A stretch of DNA of 64,000 bases, from the NCBI RefSeq assembly GCF_900452385.1, contig NZ_UGOA01000001.1, forward strand, positions 3,356,697 through 3,420,696. Reading direction: 5' to 3'. The position numbers and the translations under genes were made by a program. The DNA comes from Legionella donaldsonii. GTDB lineage: Bacteria > Pseudomonadota > Gammaproteobacteria > Legionellales > Legionellaceae. Position 1 is the first letter of the stretch. The number at the start of each line of letters is the position of its first letter. The notes beneath the pieces are model-generated. The model had not been told where the DNA came from. It worked only from the letters and a program-made list of their open reading frames with translations, and made no database searches. Positions 1 through 8,190 of this stretch are shown in pieces.

Positions 1-332
1 AATGGTTATTTACTGCCTTACAACCCGCCAGTCCCACGGAGTGTCCTGTGCATTCTGAAACACCAGGTATGATGATTGACCGCTTATCTATTCTCGCACT
101 TAAAGCTTATCACATGGCTTTACAAAGCAAACGCATGGATGTTGATGATACTCATCGTCAAAATTGCCAACGCAAATGGGAAACCATTATTGAACAGCAA
201 AAACAACTGATTAACTGTTTACAGCAGCTGTTAGAAGAAATAAACGGCAAACTACGAACATTTAGAGTATACCATCAATTTAAAATGTATAACGACCCTG
301 CATTAAATCCTGAGCTTTACATAGTACGGTAA
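1..332 (+). CDS. DUF4254 family protein, C-terminal part (5' end outside the window)
   Basis: The frame is open to the left edge, so this is the 3' part of a gene that begins upstream; a GTG at 48 is only an internal codon. The segment with TPGMMIDRLSILALKAYHM matches the conserved core of DUF4254, a small helical family often found near glycan and cell-surface gene clusters. The biochemical role of that family is not established. A Gln/Glu-rich helix follows, and the C-terminus ends in TAA at 330-332. The last 16 bases overlap the end of the convergent membrane-protein gene. Confidence 0.7.
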   Translation, partial: WLFTALQPASPTECPVHSETPGMMIDRLSILALKAYHMALQSKRMDVDDTHRQNCQRKWETIIEQQKQLINCLQQLLEEINGKLRTFRVYHQFKMYNDPALNPELYIVR

Positions 333-2374
333 GGTGACGGCAGGATTAAATCATCAGAGGCGCGAAGAGGCACATTGTCGCTAGCCGGGTGCTCTTCGAA
401 GAAGAAACTGGAATAACTTTTTGCGCGTATAAGGCGGGGAAGCTGGGTAGTAGTACGAGGGGGCACTTCAGGAACCAAACCCTTATTTGAGGATAAATCA
501 GCATTAGGAACCGTCGTCGTTAGATCGGTAGCCAGCAGGTCAGGGGCGGAAGCAGAGAAGAAAGTCATACTCCTTCTTACATTGGCATAATTACGGCCGA
601 ATATTGACATTCTATGGGGATGCCCGCTACCCGCATCAGGCAACTCTGATTTTCCATCAGCCACAGCGGTTTTAATTTTATCAAGAGGCTCACTACCAAC
701 ATCAAGTTTCTGTTGATCAGCCACAGCGGAATCCTTTGGCGTTGCTTGCTCCTCAGGATCAGCATCGACCGGTGGGCGACCTAACCCGCGCGCAAAAGCT
801 CGAAGAGCGAGTATTAGGGCATGGGCAACAGCACTAACCATCATCAAGCCCATCATGATTGGCGTATCATGATAACGGCCTTGCTCATCTACTTCTTGTA
901 AGGCATAGAGAGCAAACCCTATTGCCTTAGTCCCTTTACCTATACCAGAAAAAAAGGAGCGTCCAACCTCAAACCATGCCAGAATCAAAGACTGAGGCAG
1001 ACCTTCCACTTTCTGCCCATCCGCAACAACTTGCTGAACCCTGTCTAAATTTCCTACGTCGCAAAGACGGTTGTTTTCCTCTTTGAATTGACTCAATATT
1101 TTCGATATATCGAGAAGCTTGTCGTCAAAGAGCTTCTCTTCTTGCTTTATAGCATAATGGTTACGGGCAACCTCTAGCGACTGTGCTACAAAACCCGCAA
1201 GACAAATCATGCCCAATAGGATGCAAGTAACCAGTAAATTTGGCGGAAAAGCCGTTGAGGATAAAACAAGCAACGTTGATACAGCAAACATGGCGCTGGC
1301 AAGCGCACCATAAGCTGCCAGACCATTTCTTAATCCCGCTAAAACAGCAGCGGGATAGGATAAAGAAGATACAGAACGAAGTTCCTCACGCTGATTTCTA
1401 AACTTTTCCACCGCCGCAGTAATACTCTCAGCAAGCTTTTTTCGTCGCAAGACAAGCTCTGCAACCTCATCTTCTCCTGCTTTGGCAATGCCTGTGTTTA
1501 AAGACGCAAGCTGGCTCACTAACGATTCTATCCCTTTACCTTGTATGGCCAACTCAACCCTTAGCTCGGAGATAGAGAGTAGCTGTTGAAAATAATATTC
1601 TTCATAAATACGTGTTGCTACACAAGCTAGAAAATAGATCGCACAAAATACGCTCATCGCTTCCAGCACAGCAGGCGCCAAGCTACAAATACCCAAAACA
1701 CCAACATAGAGATAAAGGCCGTCAACAATGCCGCCATAACCGGCTGAGAGTAAAGCCATTGTCCGCACCCGCTCAGAGTGCTTGTTTATTTTCTTGCGTT
1801 CGGCAGCCATCCCCTCTTCAGATAATCCGGGACCTTTCTGGATCGCCGAAGCTAATGTGGTATTCGCTTTCGTCATGTCTTTACGGTCTTGACCGACCAG
1901 CATGCGGAACCACAAGCGGTTAAGTACTGACAAACCGCCTAATAACAAGCCGACAGGAACGATAAGATGGCTCAAATCCTGGGTTAAATTTAATAGCTCA
2001 AAGACCATAAGAGTGCTACGCACCCCTTTGTAAGCATTTTTTAGCCCTTTCATGGCATCACGGCCATAAGGCCACACTACCGCTATATAGCGCTTAAATA
2101 AATTGGCATCGTTATCACTGAAGTGATTAGCCAGCATGGAAAAAACAACGAGACTTACCGAGGTTGTCGCAACCGCTTCCATGCCTTCTTGCGACATCAT
2201 CCAGTCACGCATCGCATCTGAAGAAGAGATTTCACCGGTAGTGAAAAGAAGATCAAACAAGTATTTGATCATGCTGTAGGAGAGGCTCAAGCCATCTATC
2301 GCCCCGTAAAACACATAGACAGCACCTGCATTGTGCAGTTGAGCTGCTAACTCTACTGGAGGTTTATTACTCAT
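317..2374 (-). CDS. Large multi-pass membrane protein, effector-like, function unknown
   Basis: A 685-residue protein from the ATG at 2374; a TTG two codons upstream (2380) is also possible. It has at least six hydrophobic stretches arranged as paired helices, separated by charged, probably coiled-coil linkers (near residues 190-210 and 280-340). A long hydrophilic tail of about 130 residues is rich in Ser, Asp and Pro. I see no enzyme motif or signal peptide. Helix-pair order and short motifs (a VDGLYLY segment followed by a helix, then a YGAL segment) match the 520-residue protein near the other end of the window, so the two are probably diverged paralogues. By analogy with that protein it is a candidate Dot/Icm-translocated membrane protein; this is inference. 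Confidence 0.6.
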   Translation of the reverse strand: MSNKPPVELAAQLHNAGAVYVFYGAIDGLSLSYSMIKYLFDLLFTTGEISSSDAMRDWMMSQEGMEAVATTSVSLVVFSMLANHFSDNDANLFKRYIAVVWPYGRDAMKGLKNAYKGVRSTLMVFELLNLTQDLSHLIVPVGLLLGGLSVLNRLWFRMLVGQDRKDMTKANTTLASAIQKGPGLSEEGMAAERKKINKHSERVRTMALLSAGYGGIVDGLYLYVGVLGICSLAPAVLEAMSVFCAIYFLACVATRIYEEYYFQQLLSISELRVELAIQGKGIESLVSQLASLNTGIAKAGEDEVAELVLRRKKLAESITAAVEKFRNQREELRSVSSLSYPAAVLAGLRNGLAAYGALASAMFAVSTLLVLSSTAFPPNLLVTCILLGMICLAGFVAQSLEVARNHYAIKQEEKLFDDKLLDISKILSQFKEENNRLCDVGNLDRVQQVVADGQKVEGLPQSLILAWFEVGRSFFSGIGKGTKAIGFALYALQEVDEQGRYHDTPIMMGLMMVSAVAHALILALRAFARGLGRPPVDADPEEQATPKDSAVADQQKLDVGSEPLDKIKTAVADGKSELPDAGSGHPHRMSIFGRNYANVRRSMTFFSASAPDLLATDLTTTVPNADLSSNKGLVPEVPPRTTTQLPRLIRAKSYSSFFFEEHPASDNVPLRASDDLILPSPYRTM

Positions 2375-2674
2375 GGGCAAAGATCCATAAAAAATGGAAC
2401 TTGTTTGCTGAACAACCGAAAATAGCCTCGCGCGTCATGATTAACCATGGATAACGGCTAAGATGACAGAATTGTACGTAATTAAGTGCTAAATAACAAC
2501 TTAAATTTTCATTTTTGCTTGAAATTAAGGCACAGAGAATCAGCCAACCCTGGCAGCAAAAAAATAAAACAGCCCGGGCGCCAAACAACCGGCCAGTTAC
2601 CGGAGCAGACACTTGTATATCAATCGTTTTTTCTATTACAGTTAGGCAATTTTTTCAGACCCGACTAACTTAAT
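2375..2674. other. 300-base intergenic region between divergent genes
   Basis: It separates the divergent membrane-protein and dienelactone-hydrolase genes and must hold both promoters. It is AT-rich in the middle (about 2470-2530), with a GC-rich patch near 2572-2605 that includes CCGG palindromes. I see no convincing RNA gene, coding region or classical -35/-10 pair. Short frames across it lack family features. Confidence 0.4.
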
Positions 2675-3394
2675 ATGATTCTAACCAGGGAAATTACCTA
2701 TCAAGATCAAGAAACCATTTGTCGTGGTTTCATCGCCTATGATAATAACCTCACAAATCCAAAACCTTGTGTAATGGTTGCCCATGATTGGGGAGGGCGT
2801 AATGAAGATGCCTGTAATAAAGCCCAAAAATTAGCCACAATGGGTTTTATTGGCTTTGCTATCGATATGTATGGCCAAGCACAATTGGGTCAGGACAAGA
2901 TAGAAAAAAGAGCATTAATGACACCACTTGTACAAAATCGCAAAAAATTGGCTGCCCGTATCCTTGCGGCTTTCACTACAGCGACCCAATTACCCCAGGT
3001 GGATAAGACAAGAATCGCAGTAATAGGCTATTGTTTTGGTGGTTTATGCGCATTAGATCTGGCTCGTACTGGCGCCGATGTAAAAGGAGTCGTTAGCTTT
3101 CATGGGATACTCACCGCACCAGAAGAAGGGAAGCCGACAACACTTAAAGCCAAAATTCTGGTTTTACATGGCTATGACGACCCTCTGGTTTTACCTGAAC
3201 AAGTCAACCAATTTGCCCAAGAAATGACAACAAGAAAAGCCGATTGGCAAATTCATATGTATGGCCTTACAGCCCATTCCTTCACTAATCCGGAAGCGAA
3301 CGACAATGAAATGGGTCTCCATTATAATGAAACCGCCGATCGCCGTTCCTGGATCAGTATGGAGTTATTTTTAAACGAACTATTTGCGAATTAA
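2675..3394 (+). CDS. Dienelactone hydrolase family alpha/beta-hydrolase
   Basis: A 239-residue soluble hydrolase with the whole dienelactone hydrolase (DLH) fold. The nucleophile elbow reads GYCFGG, so the nucleophile is cysteine as in true DLH rather than serine. The acid lies in the HGYDDPL segment and the histidine in the LTAHSFTNP segment near the C-terminus, giving a complete Cys-Asp-His triad. An early VMVAHDWGG segment supplies the oxyanion region. The family hydrolyses lactones and esters; the substrate here is unknown. It lies next to a minus-strand metabolic cluster but is convergent with it, so shared function is not shown. No strong Shine-Dalgarno precedes the ATG. Confidence 0.85.
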   Translation: MILTREITYQDQETICRGFIAYDNNLTNPKPCVMVAHDWGGRNEDACNKAQKLATMGFIGFAIDMYGQAQLGQDKIEKRALMTPLVQNRKKLAARILAAFTTATQLPQVDKTRIAVIGYCFGGLCALDLARTGADVKGVVSFHGILTAPEEGKPTTLKAKILVLHGYDDPLVLPEQVNQFAQEMTTRKADWQIHMYGLTAHSFTNPEANDNEMGLHYNETADRRSWISMELFLNELFAN

Positions 3395-3402
3395 TGTGAA
3401 TT

Positions 3403-3436
3403 CGATATAAAAAATAAATCCTGTTTTTTTATATCG
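3403..3436. terminator. Bidirectional AT-rich hairpin between convergent genes
   Basis: A 12-bp perfect inverted repeat (CGATATAAAAAA and TTTTTTATATCG) with a roughly ten-base loop follows the dienelactone hydrolase stop and faces the end of the convergent amidohydrolase gene. The A- and T-rich arms provide U runs in both directions, which suits intrinsic termination, although the stem is weak in GC. Confidence 0.5.
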
Positions 3437-3515
3437 CTACACCAAGGTTAGTTAACCAGGTTCTGTTGGCATTTCGCCAGCTTGAGTCAAAAGCGCTGTC
3501 AACAACCCCTAATTG

Positions 3516-4388
3516 TCATAAACTTAGTAAAGCCAACGCATTAGTACGACACAGAGCCTCTTTTCGCTCGCTTGATAACCCCAATTCAGCAAAAAGATTT
3601 GCCGAATAATTAAGCCAGTCAGTAATATCCATTTGACTGGTTTGTCCAAGATCAGAACTATAAATGACCCGCGGTACCTGGCGTAAAACCTTCGCCAGAT
3701 CGTCACTATCTTGATGCCCCAGTAAATAAGTAAGCACCGTTTGTTCAATCCAAACAAAATCATGTTGACTAATTTCTTGTAATTCTTCAGCAAGTAAAGC
3801 CGTTAAGGGGTGGGCAGGTTGATTTAGTAATAACGCAGGAACCCTATACCTGACGCAAGCGTCAAGCAAAGCGTAGGTTTCGTCCTTAGAAGCATGACCT
3901 GTCGATAAAACAAGGGGATAATCCTGTGTCATTTTCAAAACGTCGATGGCTTTTCGCCTGAGGCGTTTTCTCTCATCAAATACTGTTTCTCCAACAAAAC
4001 ATTGCTCACTTAAAGCAGGATGAACCAATTGCCGAGATAATTTCGATTGAAATTTGCGGCCTGTAATTGTGGGAAAATGCACGATCATTTTAGCAGGTAT
4101 CAACGGTTGATACTCAGCCAGAGCCCTCAGAATAACGCGATAATCTATCCCCCCGGCAATATGATTTAAAACTAAAGAGGGTAGAACGGGTAATCCTTGT
4201 TTTTGTGCCAGGGTGGCTTGAACGCTCGTAGCCCCCAAATGACTCTTTAAGACCACAATTCCTTGTAAAGACTGGTAAATTTTGCCTGCCTCAATAGCAG
4301 TTAAACGCCGTTGATAAAGATCCGGCTCAGCATGATAATGAATATCTATAAACTGGCAATCTGCCAACTTCTGCAAGCGTTTACTCAT
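3516..4388 (-). CDS. DUF6282 / amidohydrolase-superfamily protein
   Basis: A 290-residue metal-dependent hydrolase-like protein, read from the ATG at 4388 (a GTG lies one codon upstream). The metal-site pattern of the amidohydrolase superfamily is visible, counting from the GTG: FIDIHYHAEPD gives the HxH pair (His18, His20), LKSH gives Lys49/His51, STGH gives His166 and YSSD gives the late Asp247. This layout resembles DUF6282. Amidohydrolases open lactones or cleave C-N bonds, and a lactonase role would suit the neighbouring aldolase-type genes, but that is inference. The start lies inside the end of the upstream fusion gene (8-base overlap), so the two are probably translationally coupled. 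Confidence 0.75.
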   Translation of the reverse strand: MSKRLQKLADCQFIDIHYHAEPDLYQRRLTAIEAGKIYQSLQGIVVLKSHLGATSVQATLAQKQGLPVLPSLVLNHIAGGIDYRVILRALAEYQPLIPAKMIVHFPTITGRKFQSKLSRQLVHPALSEQCFVGETVFDERKRLRRKAIDVLKMTQDYPLVLSTGHASKDETYALLDACVRYRVPALLLNQPAHPLTALLAEELQEISQHDFVWIEQTVLTYLLGHQDSDDLAKVLRQVPRVIYSSDLGQTSQMDITDWLNYSANLFAELGLSSERKEALCRTNALALLSL

Positions 4389-6210
4389 CACTATGTTTTA
4401 ACCAAGGTTGATCATAACGATAATCCCTACGTGCCTGCTCCAGACTCACTCCTCTTTGGACAGCCGCATTAATTCGTTGTTCCGTAATCTTTATATTGTG
4501 GGCTTTCTCGATGATTTCTGTCACTAAATAAGCAGGGATAACCAAAACACCATTATCATCAGCAAAAATAATATCGTCGGGCTTGATTGCGATGCCGTTA
4601 ATGTTCAAAGGACATTGTTCATCTGCCATGTATACACGATTTTTACCCGAGCGCATAAAGTAACCCGTAGAAAATACCGGATAGCTGGCATCGCGAATAA
4701 ACTTCACATCTCTGACGGCACCATTCACTATAGTCCCACTAATGGATTTTTTTAGGGCAACCTGGGTTAAAATCTCCCCCCAGGTGGTACAATCATTTCG
4801 TCCCTGATTATCAATAACAATGACTGATTGAGCAGGAACCGCATCGATATAATTTGCTGCCCCCTTAAATGCATCTGGCTGCTGCTCGTAAGGTAGATAT
4901 TTAATGGTATAAGCAGGACCTATTACCTTCACTCCTGGGGATAAAGGTTTAAGATTGGTTATAGCCCCCTCCACACCACAAGCATCAAGTGCATCCGCAA
5001 TTTCGGCAGAGTTAAACCTCTTCAATGCCTCGATCTGTTGCTTTCGTTCTACTGCTCGAATACGGGGAGCTTGTTCTTTCTTTGTCATGTCAGTTTCTTG
5101 GGCTTGGTTTAAGCAGTGCTCAATAATAGCCTCTGCCATCTCCTGGGTAGTGGCATGGCCACCTGCATCATACGTTACAAATTTACCTTGCCGCACAATG
5201 GCTGCAACGGCCTGCTTAATCTTTTCTGCGGCTTCCGTGTAACCAAAGTGATTCAATAACAAACCAATCGTTAAAAACATTGCACTCGGATTTGCCCGGT
5301 TGCTCTCGATGCGGGGCCCACTACCATGTACTGGTTCAAAATAACAACCTTTGATACCAATATTCGCACTTGGCGCAAAACCAAGACCGCCCATTACACC
5401 GGCCCCTAAATCAGATAAAATATCACCAAACATATTTTCTGCAACAATAACGCCAAATTCTTCTGGCCGTCTCACCAGCCATAAAGCCATTGCATCGATA
5501 TTTAAAATATCGGCTGTAATGTCTGAATACTGGCTGGATACCGCCTCGAAAAGTTCGCGGGCAAAATCACTGCTCTGGCGTAGAACATTGGGTTTATCCG
5601 CAAAGGTTACTCGTTTGATCCCTTGCTCATTTGCGTATTTGAAGGCAAACTCAAACAAACGTATTAATCCTACCTTGGTCTGTAAACGCAACGTACAGCT
5701 AATTTCATTTTTTGCAATTTTTTGCCAATGTTTATTTTCATCCAAGAGACTATGCAATTGGGTAGGCAACGGATAATAGTCAAAACCAGAATACAAGCCT
5801 TCCGTATTCTCACGAATAATACAAAAATTAAAATCCTTTACATCCCTCTTAATATTAAAACAAGGTCTAACATTCGCGAAAAGATCCAGTTTTTGCCTTA
5901 ATTGGATAATTGGAGATACATAATTGAGATTAGCCTGCTTAAACTCCGGGGCTAGTTCTTGTAGAGCCTCCCGTTTTGGTTTGCTGGTAATCGCCCCAAG
6001 CAGGGTGGTATCTGACTGGTTAATTAGTTTCCATGTCCTTTCGGGAAGGGGATTCCCTTCTTGTTGCCAAAAGGACCACCCTATTTCACCAAAATTTAAT
6101 TCCACTGGGATCTTAAGGGCTGTAAAGACAGGTATTGCTGCCTCAATAACCTCAACACCTATTCCATCACCTGGTAACACTGCTATCTTGAGTACATTCT
6201 TAGGTTTCAC
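4381..6210 (-). CDS. Fusion of isocitrate/isopropylmalate dehydrogenase-like and RraA-like aldolase domains
   Basis: A 609-residue two-domain protein. Residues 1 to about 365 form a beta-decarboxylating dehydrogenase: GDGIGVEV at the start, LRQKLDLFANVRP with substrate arginines, ENTEGLY, catalytic lysine in DKPNVLR, and metal aspartates in FGDILSD. Residues 375-609 are an RraA/HMG-aldolase-like domain with WGEIL and GAVRD (Arg500, Asp501). The usual NAD-selecting Asp in HGSAPDIAG is replaced by Arg (HGSGPRIES), as in NADP-type isocitrate dehydrogenases. The GTG start has a strong GGAGAG ribosome site eight bases upstream. Met375 at the junction has no such site, so a true fusion is likely. 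The substrate is unknown; malate- or tartrate-like acids fit. Confidence 0.85.
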   Translation of the reverse strand: MKPKNVLKIAVLPGDGIGVEVIEAAIPVFTALKIPVELNFGEIGWSFWQQEGNPLPERTWKLINQSDTTLLGAITSKPKREALQELAPEFKQANLNYVSPIIQLRQKLDLFANVRPCFNIKRDVKDFNFCIIRENTEGLYSGFDYYPLPTQLHSLLDENKHWQKIAKNEISCTLRLQTKVGLIRLFEFAFKYANEQGIKRVTFADKPNVLRQSSDFARELFEAVSSQYSDITADILNIDAMALWLVRRPEEFGVIVAENMFGDILSDLGAGVMGGLGFAPSANIGIKGCYFEPVHGSGPRIESNRANPSAMFLTIGLLLNHFGYTEAAEKIKQAVAAIVRQGKFVTYDAGGHATTQEMAEAIIEHCLNQAQETDMTKKEQAPRIRAVERKQQIEALKRFNSAEIADALDACGVEGAITNLKPLSPGVKVIGPAYTIKYLPYEQQPDAFKGAANYIDAVPAQSVIVIDNQGRNDCTTWGEILTQVALKKSISGTIVNGAVRDVKFIRDASYPVFSTGYFMRSGKNRVYMADEQCPLNINGIAIKPDDIIFADDNGVLVIPAYLVTEIIEKAHNIKITEQRINAAVQRGVSLEQARRDYRYDQPWLKHSDE

Positions 6211-6913
6211 TATTTAATCTCTCCAAGATTAGTTTTTTGCAATAAGAGGGATTGTCCTGTAAAACACGCATTCCTGCCTGTGGCACAATGCATAAATCAC
6301 CTATTCTTGGAGCCAAAACATTTTCCTTATTGACTAACGCTGAGCATTCACCTATCAAATGTAAATGATCAACCGTCGTTTGTTCTAAAATTGCGGTTGC
6401 ATCGGTATCTAAAACACGTTGCAAACCGAAAATCAACCGATTAGCTGCATTCATCACCCTGTTTTCTGGAAGAACTTGCAAAGGGGCCTCATAGGGGGAA
6501 AAAACGTCTTTATATAAAGAAATCAGAGCATCATTTACTCGATTTGCTTTACAAAGCGCAATAACATCACCCAGTTTTTTTTGCAGTGCCTTATCAGCAA
6601 AAGTCGGGGTAGAAAATAAAATAATGGGTTTTTTGCTGTTAGCAAATAAGGGAAAACATTGCTGCAAAATAACTCCGCCAAAAGAGAACCCAAAGAATGC
6701 ATCATAATTGGCTAACCATTTTTTGAGATGATCTTGCCAAAGCTGATAATAAACTTCATTGGAAGTAGTGACAGAAAACGTCTCGTTGATTGCTAATGGG
6801 TCGATAAAATCGATCTGGTACACTACCTCTAAAAAGGAAAGCGTACTGGCAATAGATTCAATATCAGATTGCTGGGGCATAACCGGAGCAATAGTTAATA
6901 TTTTTTTTCTCAT
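6200..6913 (-). CDS. Alpha/beta-hydrolase-like protein with degraded catalytic triad
   Basis: A 237-residue protein with an alpha/beta-hydrolase layout: a first strand (KILTIAPV), the nucleophile elbow GFSFGG with Ser77, and a late PQAGMRVLQDNP segment. In active relatives this last segment usually reads GH followed by a hydrophobic residue. Here the histidine position is Met215, and the acid position in the GE-x-x-ALV segment is Ser191. The triad therefore looks incomplete, so the protein may be a non-hydrolytic relative or use other residues (His183 or His185). It overlaps the downstream fusion gene by 11 bases and sits 92 bases after the aldolase-like gene, so it belongs to the same operon. 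Confidence 0.6.
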   Translation of the reverse strand: MRKKILTIAPVMPQQSDIESIASTLSFLEVVYQIDFIDPLAINETFSVTTSNEVYYQLWQDHLKKWLANYDAFFGFSFGGVILQQCFPLFANSKKPIILFSTPTFADKALQKKLGDVIALCKANRVNDALISLYKDVFSPYEAPLQVLPENRVMNAANRLIFGLQRVLDTDATAILEQTTVDHLHLIGECSALVNKENVLAPRIGDLCIVPQAGMRVLQDNPSYCKKLILERLNSET

Positions 6914-7005
6914 ATTAATCCCAAATTTAGATTAAGCTAGCAGAGCATATAAAAATAGCGATTGATTTGACAGGAAATATTTATTTACCAGCCTGTTTTC
7001 CCCGA

Positions 7006-7908
7006 CTACAATAAATTCAGCGTATCGGTAGTTTCTTTAAATTTCTTCATTTCTGCCGTTGAAAAATCAGAAATGCCACGAATGAATTCGTCCATTTCAA
7101 TCTCTTCACTGCCGATCCCCAGAACCTTACGCACATAATTTGCTGCCATTAAAACAGGAGCCAATCGGTATTTTTTAATATTGATGGCATGTAGATACGC
7201 CGTAAAAAACTCCGTTCTTAAGTTGCCTATACCCTTGCCCATACCAGCAAGTGACGCATCGATATAGTGTGCTCCAGCATTGATTGCTGCCAACGTATTA
7301 ACCTGGGCCAATCCTAAATTATCATGGGCATGAAAACCCAAAGGAATCGAATATTCCCTGCTGTATTTACGGTAAATCTGGTCAACTCTTGCAGGCAATA
7401 GACTCCCATTTGAATCAGCGAAATAAATCATATCTGGCTTGTGTGGATTAACTCTCGCTACGACTTCATCCAACTCATTTTCTTTATAATGTGAGGTATG
7501 AATAAAATTGACTGAGGTTGCTAAACCATATTGTTTTCCCATATCAATGATTGGACAAGCCTCTTCCACATCCCCTTTGACAACACAAATTCGAAGTAAT
7601 TGGACACCACAGTCCCTTAATTCCTTAATATCGTCTGCCGTTACATTCTTAGGGTGCGCCATTACGGCAGTTTTTGCTTTTTTTAGCAGGGAAGTACAAA
7701 AAAGAAGATAATCCTTTCCACATAACCCTGCTTGACCAATATTCTCAATAGGAGCAATCGATCCATTGCGGTAACCAATTTCAATATACTCAATACCGGA
7801 GTTATCGAGGGACGTTAAAATGGCTTGCAGCTCATTTTTTTTAAAATGAAAGTTAGTTCTATGCCCCCCATCTCTCAGTGAAACATCTAACAATTCTATG
7901 GTATTCAT
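7006..7908 (-). CDS. DRE-TIM metallolyase, 4-hydroxy-2-oxoacid aldolase-like
   Basis: A 300-residue TIM-barrel enzyme of the DRE-TIM family, which includes HMG-CoA lyase, homocitrate and isopropylmalate synthases and 4-hydroxy-2-oxovalerate aldolase. The first strand reads LLDVSLRDGGH (Arg12, Asp13) and the metal histidines are in GFHAHDN (His193, His195). The following GMGKGIGNLRTE segment matches the glycine-rich loop of the aldolase branch. The length fits a stand-alone aldolase domain without the synthase regulatory domain. It is the first gene of the four-gene minus-strand cluster. Cleavage or formation of a carbon-carbon bond on a 2-oxo acid is the expected chemistry; the substrate is unknown. 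Confidence 0.8.
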   Translation of the reverse strand: MNTIELLDVSLRDGGHRTNFHFKKNELQAILTSLDNSGIEYIEIGYRNGSIAPIENIGQAGLCGKDYLLFCTSLLKKAKTAVMAHPKNVTADDIKELRDCGVQLLRICVVKGDVEEACPIIDMGKQYGLATSVNFIHTSHYKENELDEVVARVNPHKPDMIYFADSNGSLLPARVDQIYRKYSREYSIPLGFHAHDNLGLAQVNTLAAINAGAHYIDASLAGMGKGIGNLRTEFFTAYLHAINIKKYRLAPVLMAANYVRKVLGIGSEEIEMDEFIRGISDFSTAEMKKFKETTDTLNLL

Positions 7909-8190
7909 GATTACTGCTGTCCAGTTACTTTCAGGCTTTCACAACCAGGGTTTAGTTTGCCAGTAACTTAATAGGGATAAGTCCTGAAAAAGCTAAAAAA
8001 ATTAATCTTGTTATAGTCTATATAGCACATACCGCTAAGAAAGGGGCAGCGACGATTATCGACCATGAGACCTCATGGCAAATTATGCAACTAAATTTAC
8101 CTGTTTGTCTTCATAATGACTAACAATCTTGCACAAATTCTTGTAATCGAGTAGCTTGGCCATTCGGCCTTTCCCTCATTGATTAATTCT

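Noticed and set aside
2367..2668. Small frames on both strands between the first two large genes
   Set aside because: They overlap each other, use poor starts and have no recognisable motif.
5086..5088. Separate start for the RraA-like part at Met375
   Set aside because: No ribosome site precedes it, and the frame is continuous with the dehydrogenase.
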